Assembly: GCF_026151205.1 (NCBI RefSeq)
Contig: NC_087081.1
Span: 1,049,386 to 1,113,385 of the forward strand
DNA from: Bolinopsis microptera
Lineage: Eukaryota; Ctenophora; Tentaculata; Lobata; Bolinopsidae
Direction of reading: 5' to 3'
DNA length: 64,000 nt
Position numbers and translations under genes: made by a program. Positions 50,001 through 58,153 of this stretch are shown piece after piece. The notes under the pieces are model-generated. The model saw nothing but the letters and a program-made list of their open reading frames with translations, ran no database searches and was not told the DNA's origin. How positions within the stretch are numbered: the stretch's first letter is position 1; each line of letters opens with the position of its first letter.

Positions 50001-53000
50001 GAGCTGTATTCAATCACAATAGTAATATACGACACAATACCTTTGTATTAAATGGCCCTTAATGCGGTATAATATGAAACGCTTTATACCTCGATAGACC
50101 CGGTATAGTTTATCACGAAAACGTCTACTTGGCCTCATGGCTCATTTACAGCTCGAAGAAGGCAAGAAGAGACCATGGATACCAAGGAAGTGCTAGGAAG
50201 TAGGAAACAAGTGTAAATACACCTTCCAACATCTATTGTGACTTGTTTTCTATTGTTCTGCATACCACTTCATTCGCTATGCGAGATACCTCATACCTCA
50301 AATCACCCCCATATGTCAGGGTTGGCTAAATTCAAAAAGAGTAATATACGGGCAAAGGTAAGATCTAGATACGAGCGTCGGACATGGGCAAGAGCCGTGG
50401 GGTAGTAAAGAAACGGTAATGATTATGTTGGTTTGCAATCCGGATGTTGTGAAGTAAAAAGACAGGTTCTTGCCGCAGCTGCAGGATATTTGGGGGCCAT
50501 GATGATAAGCTCTGGATCAATGTGGGACGGATCGAAGAACATTTAAATGAGCGAGTTGACATTTTAGGCTTTCTGATGTTTTCTTGCCTTCTTCGAGCTG
50601 TCAATGAGCCATGAGGACAAGTAGAAGTTTCATGATACAGTAAAACCTCTCTATACCGGCCTTTCGCGGGAGAAACGAGAAGTGTACGGTATAGTCTATA
50701 GATTTATAGAAACACCCCGATAAAGAGCGTTTCATATACCGCATTAACTATTAAGGGCCATATGATGTACACGTATTGTGTTTTATTGTGATAGTGTGAT
50801 TGAAAACAGCTTGATATTATTTACATACCCATCAAATGCGATATGACCCATATTGCATTTGGTGGGTGATGTAATTATTATGAGCTATAATAAATCACAT
50901 TTCTTGCACAACTCGGTCTAATTATTGATGAAAAGAAGAGGTAGATGGTAATCCAGGTAGGCTGGTTCAGATTAGCACGATTGACGGTACAGACTCAGAG
51001 ATGTTTTATTTATTACATATTATCGTAGTACAGCAGGCTATCGGTTCGATCTTAAATGTGCCTTTGGTGCAGTTTCTGTAAAAATCAATAAGGATATACT
51101 GTAATTAATTATAAAACTCTAATATCCTGTGGTTAACGTTTTTCAGTTTCAGTCCTTTTATCTATTTTGATTTAATAATTCCTGATTACTAAAATCTGCC
51201 GAGATTTACTGAACTCCAACTACAAATATAAGTGATTTTAGTATTCTTGAAAACAAAAATTCACGAAGTTTTTTTAATAGCATTTTTCTCCACGTTTCAT
51301 GCAATTTGATAACTTTTGGCGAAAAAAAAATTTCGAAAATTCGAAATTTTTTTTCCATGTCTCGAAAAAAAAATGTAAGTGAAAAATTTTCGAAGTTTTT
51401 CTAAAAACTACTTTTCTCCGTGTTTTAAGCTATTCCAATCATTTTGAGCCAATAAAAAAATTTTAATTTTTGCTAATTAGCTAATTGATAATTATCCAAT
51501 TAATTGATTATCTGAGGAAAAAATTGTCTCAACAAAAGTTTTTCTTCTTGATAATATGAACACCCTCGTTTAATCTGCAACTTTCTACGATGTTCACAAC
51601 TAAAGATATTTGACAAACAAGAAAGGTGGTAAAAAGTGGTAAAGTGGCAAAAAGTGGCCTTAAGACACGTGGAAAAGTTTGGAAAAGTTGGTCAGCCATA
51701 AAGGACACCTATTAGGACTCAAAAACGTCAAAAATCCTTTGTAAGCTTTGTGTGTCGGCAAATCGATTTTTTCAGACGGATTTCCCTGTACTAAATGGTA
51801 AAAACAGCAATTTTCAGTGATTTTACTAGTGTGCAACTTTTCGATTTTCAACTTTAAAACTAGCCTAATGCACAATTTATATCTATAGGAAGCAGAACTG
51901 AGCTATAAAACATCGATTTTGAGGGATAATAAAGTGTTTATAGGTTCTGATACCTAGCTAAATCGATTTTTCGTGCAATTTTAGGTTAGAAACGGTCATC
52001 AAAATGAGTTAATAAGAAGGTCGATTTCTCGGTTATTTTTGAGCTTTCGTTCAGAAATTTATTCGGGGCCCTCAAAGGGCGGGGGGTAACAAGAAGGCGT
52101 TACAAGCGTCTCTTCAGCCTCCTGAACATATGCTCGCCCTAAAATGTAACCAAGCAATTATCACCTCATCAGCCTCCTGAACATGTGCTCGCCCTAAAAT
52201 GTAAACAAACAATTATCACCTCCCCGCCAGTATCCACATCCATTAAGCTCTTAATCTTATAATCTAAAACATTTTTATCAGATCACGTGCGAACTTAATA
52301 TATGACACTAAGTGTTACATATTTATCACCGTATGAGGAGTTAGGACGTGTATCCTCAATTGGTGCGACTGGATTCGAACTATGTACTTAACAGCCAAAA
52401 TACTGAAGCAAGCAATAACAGCTTAAGATAAGTACGTGGTGTGACGTCATGACACGTAGTGTGACGTCATGACACGTGGTGTGACGTCATGACACGTGGT
52501 GTGACGTCATGACACGTAGTGTGACGTCATGACACGTGGTGTGACGTCATGACACGTAGTGTGACGTCATGACACGTGGTGTGACGTCATGACACGTGGT
52601 GTGACGTCATGACACGTGGTGTGACGTCATGACACGTGGTGTGACGTCATGACACGTGGTGTGACGTCATGACACGTAGTGTGACGTCATGACACGTAGT
52701 GTGACGTCATGACACGTGGTGTGACGTCATGACACGTGGTGTGACGTCATGACACGTAGTGTGACGTCATGACACGTAGTGTGACGTCATGACACGTGGT
52801 GTGACGTCATGACACGTAGTGTGACGTCATGACACGTAGTGTGACGTCATGACACGTGGTGTGACGTCATGACACGTAGTGTGACGTCATGACACGTAGT
52901 GTGACGTCATGACACGTGGTGTGACGTCATGACACGTGGTGTGACGTCATGACACGTGGTGTGACGTCATGACACGTGGTGTGACGTCATGACACGTAGT

Positions 53001-55742
53001 GTGACGTCATGACACGTAGTGTGACGTCATGACACGTGGTGTGACGTCATGACACGTAGTGTGACGTCATGACACGTGGTGTGACGTCATGACACGTGGT
53101 GTGACGTCATGACACGTAGTGTGACGTCATGACACGTGGTGTGACGTCATGACACGTAGTGTGACGTCATGACACGTGGTGTGACGTCATGACACGTAGT
53201 GTGACGTCATGACACGTGGTGTGACGTCATGACACGTGGTGTGACGTCACAGCTTAAGATAGATAGAAAACCTGGATCTTGACAGGTGACTTGTTCGTTA
53301 TCCAACCAGAATTCAGCAATACAGCCCTCGCAGTAATTGCTGATACATTCAGCGTTAGGGGAACTGGGACAACTTGCTGACTCACAAGGGTCACCGTTAC
53401 AATCGTATGATTCTTCGCAATCGCCATCACTCTTGGATACAAAACCTATAAACATGTAATATACGTCACGTGGTGTGACTTCGTTGGATATGTCACGTGG
53501 TAGGACGTCATGTCACGTGGTGTGATTTCGTTGGATATGTCACGTGGTAGGACGTCATGTCACGTGGTGTGACGTCATGACACGTGGTGTGACGTCATGA
53601 CACGTGGTGTGACGTCATGACACGTGGTGTGACGTCATGACACGTGGTGTGACGTCATGACACGTAGTGTGACGTCATGACACGTAGTGTGACGTCATGA
53701 CACGTGGTGTGACGTCATGACACGTGGTGTGACGTCATGACACGTAGTGTGACGTCATGACACGTAGTGTGACGTCATGACACGTGGTGTGACGTCATGA
53801 CACGTAGTGTGACGTCATGACACGTAGTGTGACGTCATGACACGTGGTGTGACGTCATGACACGTAGTGTGACGTCATGACACGTAGTGTGACGTCATGA
53901 CACGTGGTGTGACGTCATGACACGTGGTGTGACGTCATGACACGTGGTGTGACGTCATGACACGTGGTGTGACGTCATGACACGTGGTGTGACGTCATGA
54001 CACGTAGTGTGACGTCATGACACGTAGTGTGACGTCATGACACGTGGTGTGACGTCATGACACGTAGTGTGACGTCATGACACGTGGTGTGACGTCATGA
54101 CACGTGGTGTGACGTCATGACACGTAGTGTGACGTCATGACACGTGGTGTGACGTCATGACACGTGGTGTGACGTCATGACACGTGGTGTGACGTCATGA
54201 CACGTAGTGTGACGTCATGACACGTGGTGTGACGTCATGACACGTGGTGTGACGTCACAGCTTAAGATAGATAGAAAACCTGGATCTTGACAGGTGACTT
54301 GCTCGTTATCCAACCAGAATTCAGCAATACAGCCCTCGCAGTAATTGCTGATACATTCAGCGTTAGGGGAACTGGGACAACTTGCTGACTCACAAGGGTC
54401 ACCGTTACAATCGTATGATTCTTCGCAATCGCCATCACTCTTGGATACAAAACCTATAAACATGTAATATACGTCACGTGGTGTGACTTCGTTGGATATG
54501 TCACGTGGTAGGACGTCATGTCACGTGGTGTGATTTCGTTGGATATGTCACTTGGTAGGACGTCATGTCACGTGGTGTGATGTGCCATGGTGTGGATGGT
54601 GTCATGGGATTTTATGTTGTATGGATGTGTCGTTTGAGTAGATGACTTAAGGTTTTTACTTAATTATTATTACAGTGCTTGAGTTTTGAAGGTAAAATGT
54701 TTATAGGTTTTTGCGGGAAATTTTGAAATAACTAAACTAGCTTTGATAAACTAGATACTATGAGTTAAATGTAACACTATTGAGCCTTTCACATTATTCT
54801 ATTTCATTAATGCTTTGCAAGATTACACGATTTGAAGTCAAAGCCAGTTTACCTTATGCTGATTTTGGGTGGCAATTCACACTCACACACATTCTCACAC
54901 ACTCAATCTATCACAGCACACATGCCACAGGTCATACCGCAAGTGGGGACGCGGTGACGTCTCACATAAAACTCAGCGTTACAGCAACCATCATCAACAC
55001 ACACGGCCGAGGGGTGGGAAGGGCAAACTGCCGTAGCACACGCATAGTTTTTACACTTGCGGTGCTGGCAGTCGGACCTTTTTCTGGAGTAACGCACATC
55101 TATTACTTTTAGTACGCCTGATTTGGATTTGCTGATGTGTTATTTGTAATGCTGTTTTGAGATTGAGTTGAAGTGTGAATGAAGTTTGAAAGAAAGCAAA
55201 TTTAACAGTTCAAAAGTTATAAAATTTGATTTATTGTGCACATTCTGGAAGCTGTCACATTTTCAACAAAAGTATGTGTTATATGTCAACAAAAGTAACT
55301 ATACGTCAACAGAATAAAATAGCGTAACCTTTGAACATTTGCAGTTCTTTTTTAGAGGAGTCCACTATTGACAGGTCTGCTGAGCCAGTACATTGAAAGT
55401 AGAAAACACGCTTCAGACCTCCTCCAGAAGCAAATATTATCTGAAATAATTTGTTTAATGGTAATTTGAATTTCAATTTAAAACTAAAATATCATATAAA
55501 CTAAATTATGTAGTTCGATAAAAATTAGGTAAAGTAAATTCTAACTGCTTATCTAAACATAATTATTTTAAGTGTAAATGTGTATGATTGATCAACAATT
55601 AATTCACAACAGTATCTAGGCTTACTTGTTGTGTTTCATAAGGCTTGATAGTTCCTTGATAAGGTACTCCCTGCTGAATGATATTTCCGTCTGATGTCAA
55701 GAAGATCACCAACCAGGTTATCAAGACCAAGCAACCACCCAT
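26647..55742 (-). CDS. Large gene for a cell-surface or secreted protein: Cys-rich modules plus fibronectin type III-like domain
   Basis: Ten minus-strand exons: 55626-55742, 55329-55440, 54938-55099, 54280-54453, 53272-53445, 38885-38964, 38571-38684, 37776-37877, 37473-37590 and 26647-26831. Phases agree at all nine junctions, giving 1338 nt and 445 residues. Start [19 protein letters not shown] is a signal peptide, or an anchor if the frame extends upstream (acceptor at 55833). Next come a beta-rich stretch ([28 protein letters not shown]), three Cys-rich modules (first [21 protein letters not shown], then two identical copies with [19 protein letters not shown]), and a second beta-rich stretch. 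A fibronectin III-like domain follows: [35 protein letters not shown]. The tail [20 protein letters not shown] ends at the stop, like a GPI-anchor signal. The order loosely recalls NDNF-type proteins, unproven. Three introns are giant and filled with repeats. Confidence 0.75.
26841..28202. repeat. 12-bp minisatellite GTGGTGTGGTTA in several blocks with copies of the last exon's 5' end
   Basis: Blocks at about 26841-27020, 27085-27102, 27827-28002 and 28062-28202. Between the blocks stand copies of a segment of about 60 bp (27021-27080, 28003-28060 and 28203-28261) that matches the first part of the last exon (26776-26837) including its CCTGTGCAG acceptor on the minus strand. The open plus-strand frames in this region are repeat artefacts. 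Confidence 0.9.
27103..27826. mobile_element. hAT-like non-autonomous transposon inside the 12-bp minisatellite
   Basis: Terminal inverted repeats CTAAGATGGCAAGTACGTAC / GTACGTACTTGCCATCTTAG, about 25 bp long, with further subterminal AAGTACGTA/GGTACGTACC motifs. Flanked by GGTGTGGT on both sides (27095-27102 and 27827-27834), a duplication of 8 bp relative to the minisatellite phase. 724 bp, with no transposase recognised. Confidence 0.8.
28296..28394. mobile_element. Short inverted-repeat element (about 99 bp)
   Basis: The ends AGGCGTGGGGTCAG and CTGACCCCACGCCT are perfect inverted copies around an AT-rich core with palindromic TCGACCGATCGATATT. Probably a MITE; the target duplication is not clear. 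Confidence 0.6.
28483..31783. repeat. 30-32-bp satellite, unit TGAATGTTTGAAGCTACACC + CCTCTCTCCCC (left part)
   Basis: About 105 copies with variants (GCAGCTACAC, GAAACTACAC, CTCCTCTC) and C-run length differences. It lies in the intron between the exons at 37473 and 26831 of the large minus-strand gene. Pyrimidine-rich on the plus strand. The array resumes at 35690, so it was split by a 3.9-kb insertion. Confidence 0.95.
32735..34800. repeat. 2-kb purine-only GA/GGA-rich tract
   Basis: The plus strand is almost only A and G (GAGGAGGAGGACTGAGG-type units), interrupted by one LINE fragment at 33789-34140. Long frames through it (Ser/Pro-rich on minus, Glu/Arg-rich on plus) are compositional. 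Confidence 0.9.
33789..34140 (-). pseudogene. Degenerate LINE reverse-transcriptase C-terminus
   Basis: The minus strand encodes [13 protein letters not shown], then [20 protein letters not shown] and [20 protein letters not shown]. This is the typical end of cnidarian LINE reverse transcriptases (RER-Y-IIY-WKI ... FN-LP). The conserved stretch [16 protein letters not shown] is only reached by changing frame near 34030-34075, so it is broken. Flanked on both sides by the purine tract. Confidence 0.7.
35690..37448. repeat. 30-32-bp satellite (right part)
   Basis: Continuation of the satellite at 28483-31783. This part is noisier, with more indels (GAATTTTGAAG, CTAACACC, GGTTTGAAG), and runs to within about 25 bp of the exon end at 37473. 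Confidence 0.93.
37888..37946. repeat. Three copies of GTGTGACGTCATCAGATCG
   Basis: A 19-bp unit containing the CRE palindrome TGACGTCA, just upstream of the exon at 37776-37877. Confidence 0.8.
38104..38268. repeat. About 80-bp direct duplication
   Basis: CTACCCTCCCACTTTAAAGT through GCTACGCGACAAACT occurs twice in tandem; the first copy has an extra ATT. Confidence 0.85.
38996..39496. repeat. 20-bp CRE/E-box satellite, form GTGTGACGTCATGTCACGTG
   Basis: Two blocks (38996-39222 and 39403-39495) of units that each carry TGACGTCA (CRE/ATF palindrome) and CACGTG (E-box), separated by about 180 bp of unrelated AT-rich DNA. Located just upstream of the 38885-38964 exon in the large gene. Confidence 0.9.
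39500..40260. other. Intronic AT-rich sequence
   Basis: No exon or mobile-element signature recognised on either strand. Confidence 0.4.
40262..40385. repeat. Repeat A (inverted copy at 52.1 kb)
   Basis: Contains GGATACTGGCGGGGAGGTGA and two tandem units with GAGCACATGTTCAGGAGGCT / GGTGATAATTG. The same sequence is found reversed at about 52100-52232. Confidence 0.85.
40865..41080. repeat. Repeat B (direct copy at 51.9 kb)
   Basis: Shares AATCGATTT(C/T)TCGTGCAATT, TTTTAGGT and CATCAAAAT(A/G)AGTT with 51895-52090 in the same orientation, at moderate divergence. Confidence 0.75.
41108..41140 (-). CDS. Candidate 33-nt microexon of the large gene
   Basis: Flanked by CACCAG acceptor and CCAG|GTGAGC donor on the minus strand. 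It is phase 1-1 and would insert [11 protein letters not shown] between the second Cys-rich module copy and the next exon. The good donor and fitting phase favour it; its small size leaves doubt. Confidence 0.4.
41888..42600. repeat. 174-bp tandem repeat (four copies plus a partial) upstream of the peptide gene
   Basis: Each unit runs from GAAGTGTAGCACAGTTTACC through TATCTTGATGCAAGCTAGTA to AATTTATCACAGATCATAG. Copies differ by only a few bases. The last partial copy merges into the promoter region of the peptide gene. Confidence 0.92.
42690..42760 (+). promoter_or_regulatory. Likely core promoter of the neuropeptide gene
   Basis: A TATA element CCTTATATAGCTGC at about 42693-42706 is followed some 25-35 bp later by TTCACTAACATTCAGTTC, a plausible start region, about 560 nt before the ATG. 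The surrounding 42580-42900 is repeated downstream of the gene at 46875-47130, where the TATA box is lost. Inference only. Confidence 0.45.
43296..45717 (+). CDS. Neuropeptide precursor with two families of amidated peptides
   Basis: The ATG at 43296 (GCAGCAATGA) starts [19 protein letters not shown], a clear signal peptide. It is followed at once by 22 copies of the 12-residue unit [12 protein letters not shown] (36 bp each, 43353-44145), then copies of the 17-residue unit [17 protein letters not shown] (51 bp each, from 44146). Gly before Arg-Arg or Lys-Arg is the amidation and dibasic cleavage signal, and N-terminal Gln can become pyroglutamate. Predicted products are pyroGlu-PPGL-amide and a peptide ending EPFVDF-amide. 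Cnidarian precursors are also cleaved at acidic and X-Pro sites, which would remove SAEP. In-frame TAA at 45715-45717 directly after GKR of the 31st FVDF unit ends the protein. In the ninth PPGL unit one extra A (about 43671-43674) shifts the frame and would stop the protein at 43709: a real allele or an assembly error. I do not know this peptide pair from any named family. Confidence 0.82.
45718..46584 (+). repeat. Seventeen further FVDF units beyond the stop codon
   Basis: The 51-bp array continues in frame after the stop at 45715 with 17 more units. Further in-frame TAA codons occur at 46480-46482 and 46582-46584, each replacing the Ser codon after GKR. Units 32, 47 and 48 carry GETFVDF instead of GEPFVDF, units 32 and 47 carry TCT for the Ser codon, and one unit near 46145 carries ND for NG. 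Confidence 0.9.
46875..47130. repeat. Second copy of the peptide-gene upstream region
   Basis: AGTGTAGCACAGTTTAACTA, CAAGTAAGTAAACAAGGAGGAATG, GTTCACTAACAGTAACATTC and TTCAGTTCTCTTTAA match 42588-42760. GCCTAGACTATACCCATTGA and GGTTATTATCGTTAAAAAAA match 42820-42880. No coding copy follows it. Confidence 0.8.
47345..47412. repeat. 18-bp direct repeat, three copies
   Basis: Unit GACAGCGACATCTGTCC repeated, with a fourth decayed relative at 47430-47450. Confidence 0.75.
47670..47725 (+). mobile_element. LINE-like 3' end motif
   Basis: TGCCGAGTACAGCTGCCTTC followed by GGGTAGTTCTTCTTAAT resembles the sequence at 60159-60200 (GCCGAGTAATGCCTTCGGGT then AGTGCTCCTCAATCAATCAA). Such a shared tail suggests 3' ends of related non-LTR elements. 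Confidence 0.45.
48194..48948. mobile_element. 755-bp near-perfect palindromic foldback element at TTAA
   Basis: The ends are TTAAGGGGGCC(A)G12 and C22GGCCCCCTTAA. The sequence from TCTTCATCAAAATTCTCTCG inward is repeated in reverse almost without mismatch to a small loop (ACGATTTTTTG) at about 48570. TTAA on both sides fits piggyBac-type insertion. No coding capacity. Confidence 0.85.
49054..51794. repeat. 2.7-kb inverted repeat with about 1.1-kb arms
   Basis: The left arm (49054-50171) starts TTAGTACAGGGAAATCCGTC. The right arm (50580-51794) ends with its reverse complement. The arms are nearly identical over long stretches and diverge toward the centre. About 410 bp lies between them. Each arm contains a TTAAGGCCACTTTTTGCCAC motif. 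CAGTAAAACCTCTCTATACC after TA at 50636, only in the right arm, resembles a pogo/Tigger-type transposon end. Confidence 0.85.
51880..52235. repeat. Repeats B and A, second copies
   Basis: B (51895-52090) is direct to 40865-41080. A (52100-52232; CAGCCTCCTGAACAT(A/G)TGCTCGCCC twice) is inverted to 40262-40385. They are adjacent here. Confidence 0.8.
52434..54575. repeat. CRE/E-box satellite arrays with an embedded exon, tandemly duplicated with 1008-bp period
   Basis: 20-bp units GTGTGACGTCATGACACGTG and the variant GACACGTAGT, about 40 units per block (52434-53247 and 53572-54255). Each block is followed by the same Cys-rich exon and the same irregular tail (GACTTCGTTGGATATGTCAC). The order of G and A variants is nearly the same in both blocks, so array plus exon was copied as one piece. 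Confidence 0.95.
53272..53445 (-). CDS. Duplicated Cys-rich exon, copy 2 of the large gene
   Basis: A phase 1-1 exon of 174 nt with acceptor TTTATAG and donor CCAG|GTTTTC. It encodes a 58-residue module with eight Cys. It lies exactly 1008 bp from its twin at 54280-54453 and differs by one synonymous base (GAA/GAG in NEQVTC). Being symmetric in phase, it can be added or skipped without breaking the frame. Confidence 0.8.
54576..54937. other. Intron between Cys-rich exons
   Basis: AT-rich with CACTCACACACATT runs near the splice donor of the 54938-55099 exon. No other feature. Confidence 0.5.
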
Positions 55743-55843
55743 TATCACGAAATACTTGAATTTTGGGGGAACATTTACTACAGAGTATGTGTTATTTTGT
55801 ATACTACTACGATAGGGAGAGAGACCTACATTTAAAGAACTGA

Positions 55844-56830
55844 TTGGCTACGTGCAGACCAGGGAAGGAGCCGGAATCGGATTCGGTGGAGATGATAAAG
55901 TCTCTGAAAGAAGAGGAGCTCCTCCAGACTCTGTACGATAAGAGAGTCCAAGGAAAGTTTCTAACCTGGGAGAACACCATGCAGCTAGACACTGGCTGGC
56001 AAAGCCTGCTGTATACCTTGAGCCCCGAGCTGACAAAGTTCCACCTAAATGCCATCCACGACGTTGCAAGTACACCTAGCAACCTCCAGCTTTGGAACTA
56101 CAGCTCCACGAACAACTGTCCCCTTTGTGGGCGTCAGCAGTGCAACCTAAAGCACATTCTAACGTGTTGCCCAGTGTCACTTAAACAAGGAAGATACAAT
56201 TGGATACATGATCAGGTGCTCAGGGTAATCGTGCAACCAATTGCAGAGAAGCTGAGGGAGATAAACAGTGCTACCCCAAAGAGAGAAGAAAAGAGAGAGT
56301 GGAGGAAGTTCGTATCCGGAAAAGGAACCTACAGGAAACCCGAAGTACGGCTTACAGAAGAACCTCATCTTCTAGAGGAGGGTAACGACTGGAAACTTGT
56401 GTTTGATAAGGACGAAAGGACAAGACAATTCCCCCAAAATATCGTCAACACAGCTCTCAGACCTGACGTGGTAATATACTCTAACACACTCAGGAAAGTC
56501 ATCCTGATAGAGCTGACCTGTGGAAACGAGGAGAACATTGAGGACCAGAGATCCCGGAAAGAGAAGAGATACGAAGAACTAATGGTGTAGATCGAGACCG
56601 CAGGCTGGGAAGGATATCTCTTTACAGTAGAAGGTGGATGTCGTGGATTCTACCACCACACATTACCCCGAATTTTCAACTTCCTTAACATCACCCGGGC
56701 AAAGAAGAAGAGGGCACTTAACACAACAGCGGTGGTGTCCCTGAAAGGTTCCTACACTATCTGGCTTAGTCGCTACAACAAGACCTGGAGTGACAACTGG
56801 CAGCTGGCCGAAAGACCCTGCCCAGTTTAA
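55844..56830 (+). pseudogene. Retrotransposon fragment: RT C-terminus with PD-(D/E)XK-like segment
   Basis: The open frame 55844-56590 (248 residues) has LTKFHLNAIHDVASTPSNLQ, a zinc-finger-like CPLCGRQQCNLKHILTCCP, and later LRPDVVIYSN, VILIELTCGNEENIE and RKEKRYEEL. This order is what I would expect of a restriction-like endonuclease fold (PD ... E-x-T ... K-x-x-K-Y). A TAG at 56588-56590 interrupts it, but the frame continues to 56830 with IETAGWEGYLFTVEGGCRGF and ends RPCPV. It lacks the RT core, so it is a 5'-truncated, broken copy. It is inserted within about 15 bp of the first recognised exon's upstream acceptor in the large minus-strand gene. Confidence 0.7.
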
Positions 56831-57104
56831 CCCTGATGAACAGCTGAACGTTGGGCCCTTAAAACGTCGTTGAAAGCAACATCCTGGGGTCGTAAGTCCC
56901 AGACATCAGAAGAAGTCAGAGTGTAGAAGATTCTGCGTCTGAAAAGACTAGAGAATTGAGGTAAATATAGTTGGTTTGGTCTCCCATACTATGACTTGTC
57001 ATAAAACAAACCAATTGTTTAAAATTAGATGAAATTGTGAATAATCTGACTGCCATCAAAAGTGCACAATGAATAATTGTTAAATTGTGCTCCATAAATC
57101 TACA
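56831..57104. other. Probable 3' UTR of the retroelement and spacer
   Basis: GAACGTTGGGCCCTTAAAAC and CCTGGGGTCGTAAGTCCC suggest a structured element 3' end, but no boundary is visible. Confidence 0.35.
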
Positions 57105-57107
57105 ACT

Positions 57108-57270
57108 AGTAGTGGCGTTAAGAAAAGCCCTGCTGACCCTGCGTGAAAGAGGTGCAAAATCATCATTTGAATGTGGGACAATTTTGAAAAACTCAACTTA
57201 AGTACTTGCAAAATGGTGAGTTTTGCTTTAGACATTTTATCAGCGAATATTTTCAAAAAAACTAAGGATA
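57108..57270. mobile_element. Decayed relative of the 10.2-kb hAT MITE
   Basis: AGTAGTGGCGTTAAGAAAAG, CCCTGCTGACCCTGC, TTTGAATGTGGGACAATTTT and AAGTACTTGCAAAATGGTGA parallel, in order, the 10236-10560 element, with internal deletions. The right end is not found. Confidence 0.75.
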
Positions 57271-57385
57271 CTTGGAATGCTAAAAACCACCGAGGCAAAG
57301 TACAACTTGTGAAAAGTTCAAAATGAGAAACTAAAGTCATGTATTGTATAAAACATTCGACTTTTCCAGACCATAATCATGAAAG

Positions 57386-58153
57386 ATGAACTCATCGAAC
57401 ATTTTCGAACAGTCGCGAAGAACTTGTAGGAAGATTGGAATTCTTGGCGTGATCATTGATACTAAGCTAAATTGGGCCCACCACATTAGACATTTAGCCA
57501 CTAAAGTATCTAGAAATGCGGGTATTCTCTACAAACTCAAAGGCTCAGTACCTAACAAAGCACTCAAGTTGATATACAACAGCTTTGTTCAGTCTCACTT
57601 GTACTACTGCTGCACAGTTTGGGGAACAAGATCGCTAAACTCCGTTAAAAGAGTCTTCTCGGCCCAGAAAAAGGGCATTCGCGCTGCAGATAACCAATAC
57701 CACCGCTATTTTTATGACAAAGATCTGAATAGCACACCTTCACACACAAAGGAAATTTTCAATAAACTAGAAGTATTAGCTTTACCGAACGTGATAGCTA
57801 AATGTATATTATGCTTAATGCACAAAGTTTATTCTAACACTGCACCACCAAATATTATAAGAATGTTCACTGTTTCAAACTTAAACGCACCTAGAAGAGA
57901 ACCTGAGTTCTTTGCAGTACCATTTAACCGTTTATGTAATTCAGACAAGAGCATTTCTTACATTGGGCCTAAGTTATATAACCAAACAGTCAACATTATT
58001 AACAAGGACATAAAATATGTCACCACTTGCCTACAAGACAAATTCCTAAATTCATTCAAGTCTACAGTCAACAAGCATGTGCTTACTGCACAAGCACATA
58101 AACCGGATGACAAGGACTGGGACAACTCAAATTTCGTACTTTTAGAAATTTAA
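57386..58153 (+). pseudogene. LINE reverse-transcriptase C-terminal fragment
   Basis: 255-residue frame with LGVIIDTKLNWAHHI, LKLIYNSFVQSHLYYCCTVW, then KRVFSAQKKGIRA and LALPNVIAKCILCLMHKV. These are the conserved thumb and C-terminal parts of CR1/jockey-like reverse transcriptases (K-LGV-ID-L-W ... Y-S-I-S-L-YG-VW ... LQKK-IR-I). The catalytic core is missing, so it is a truncated copy. The open frame ends naturally at TAA. Confidence 0.8.
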
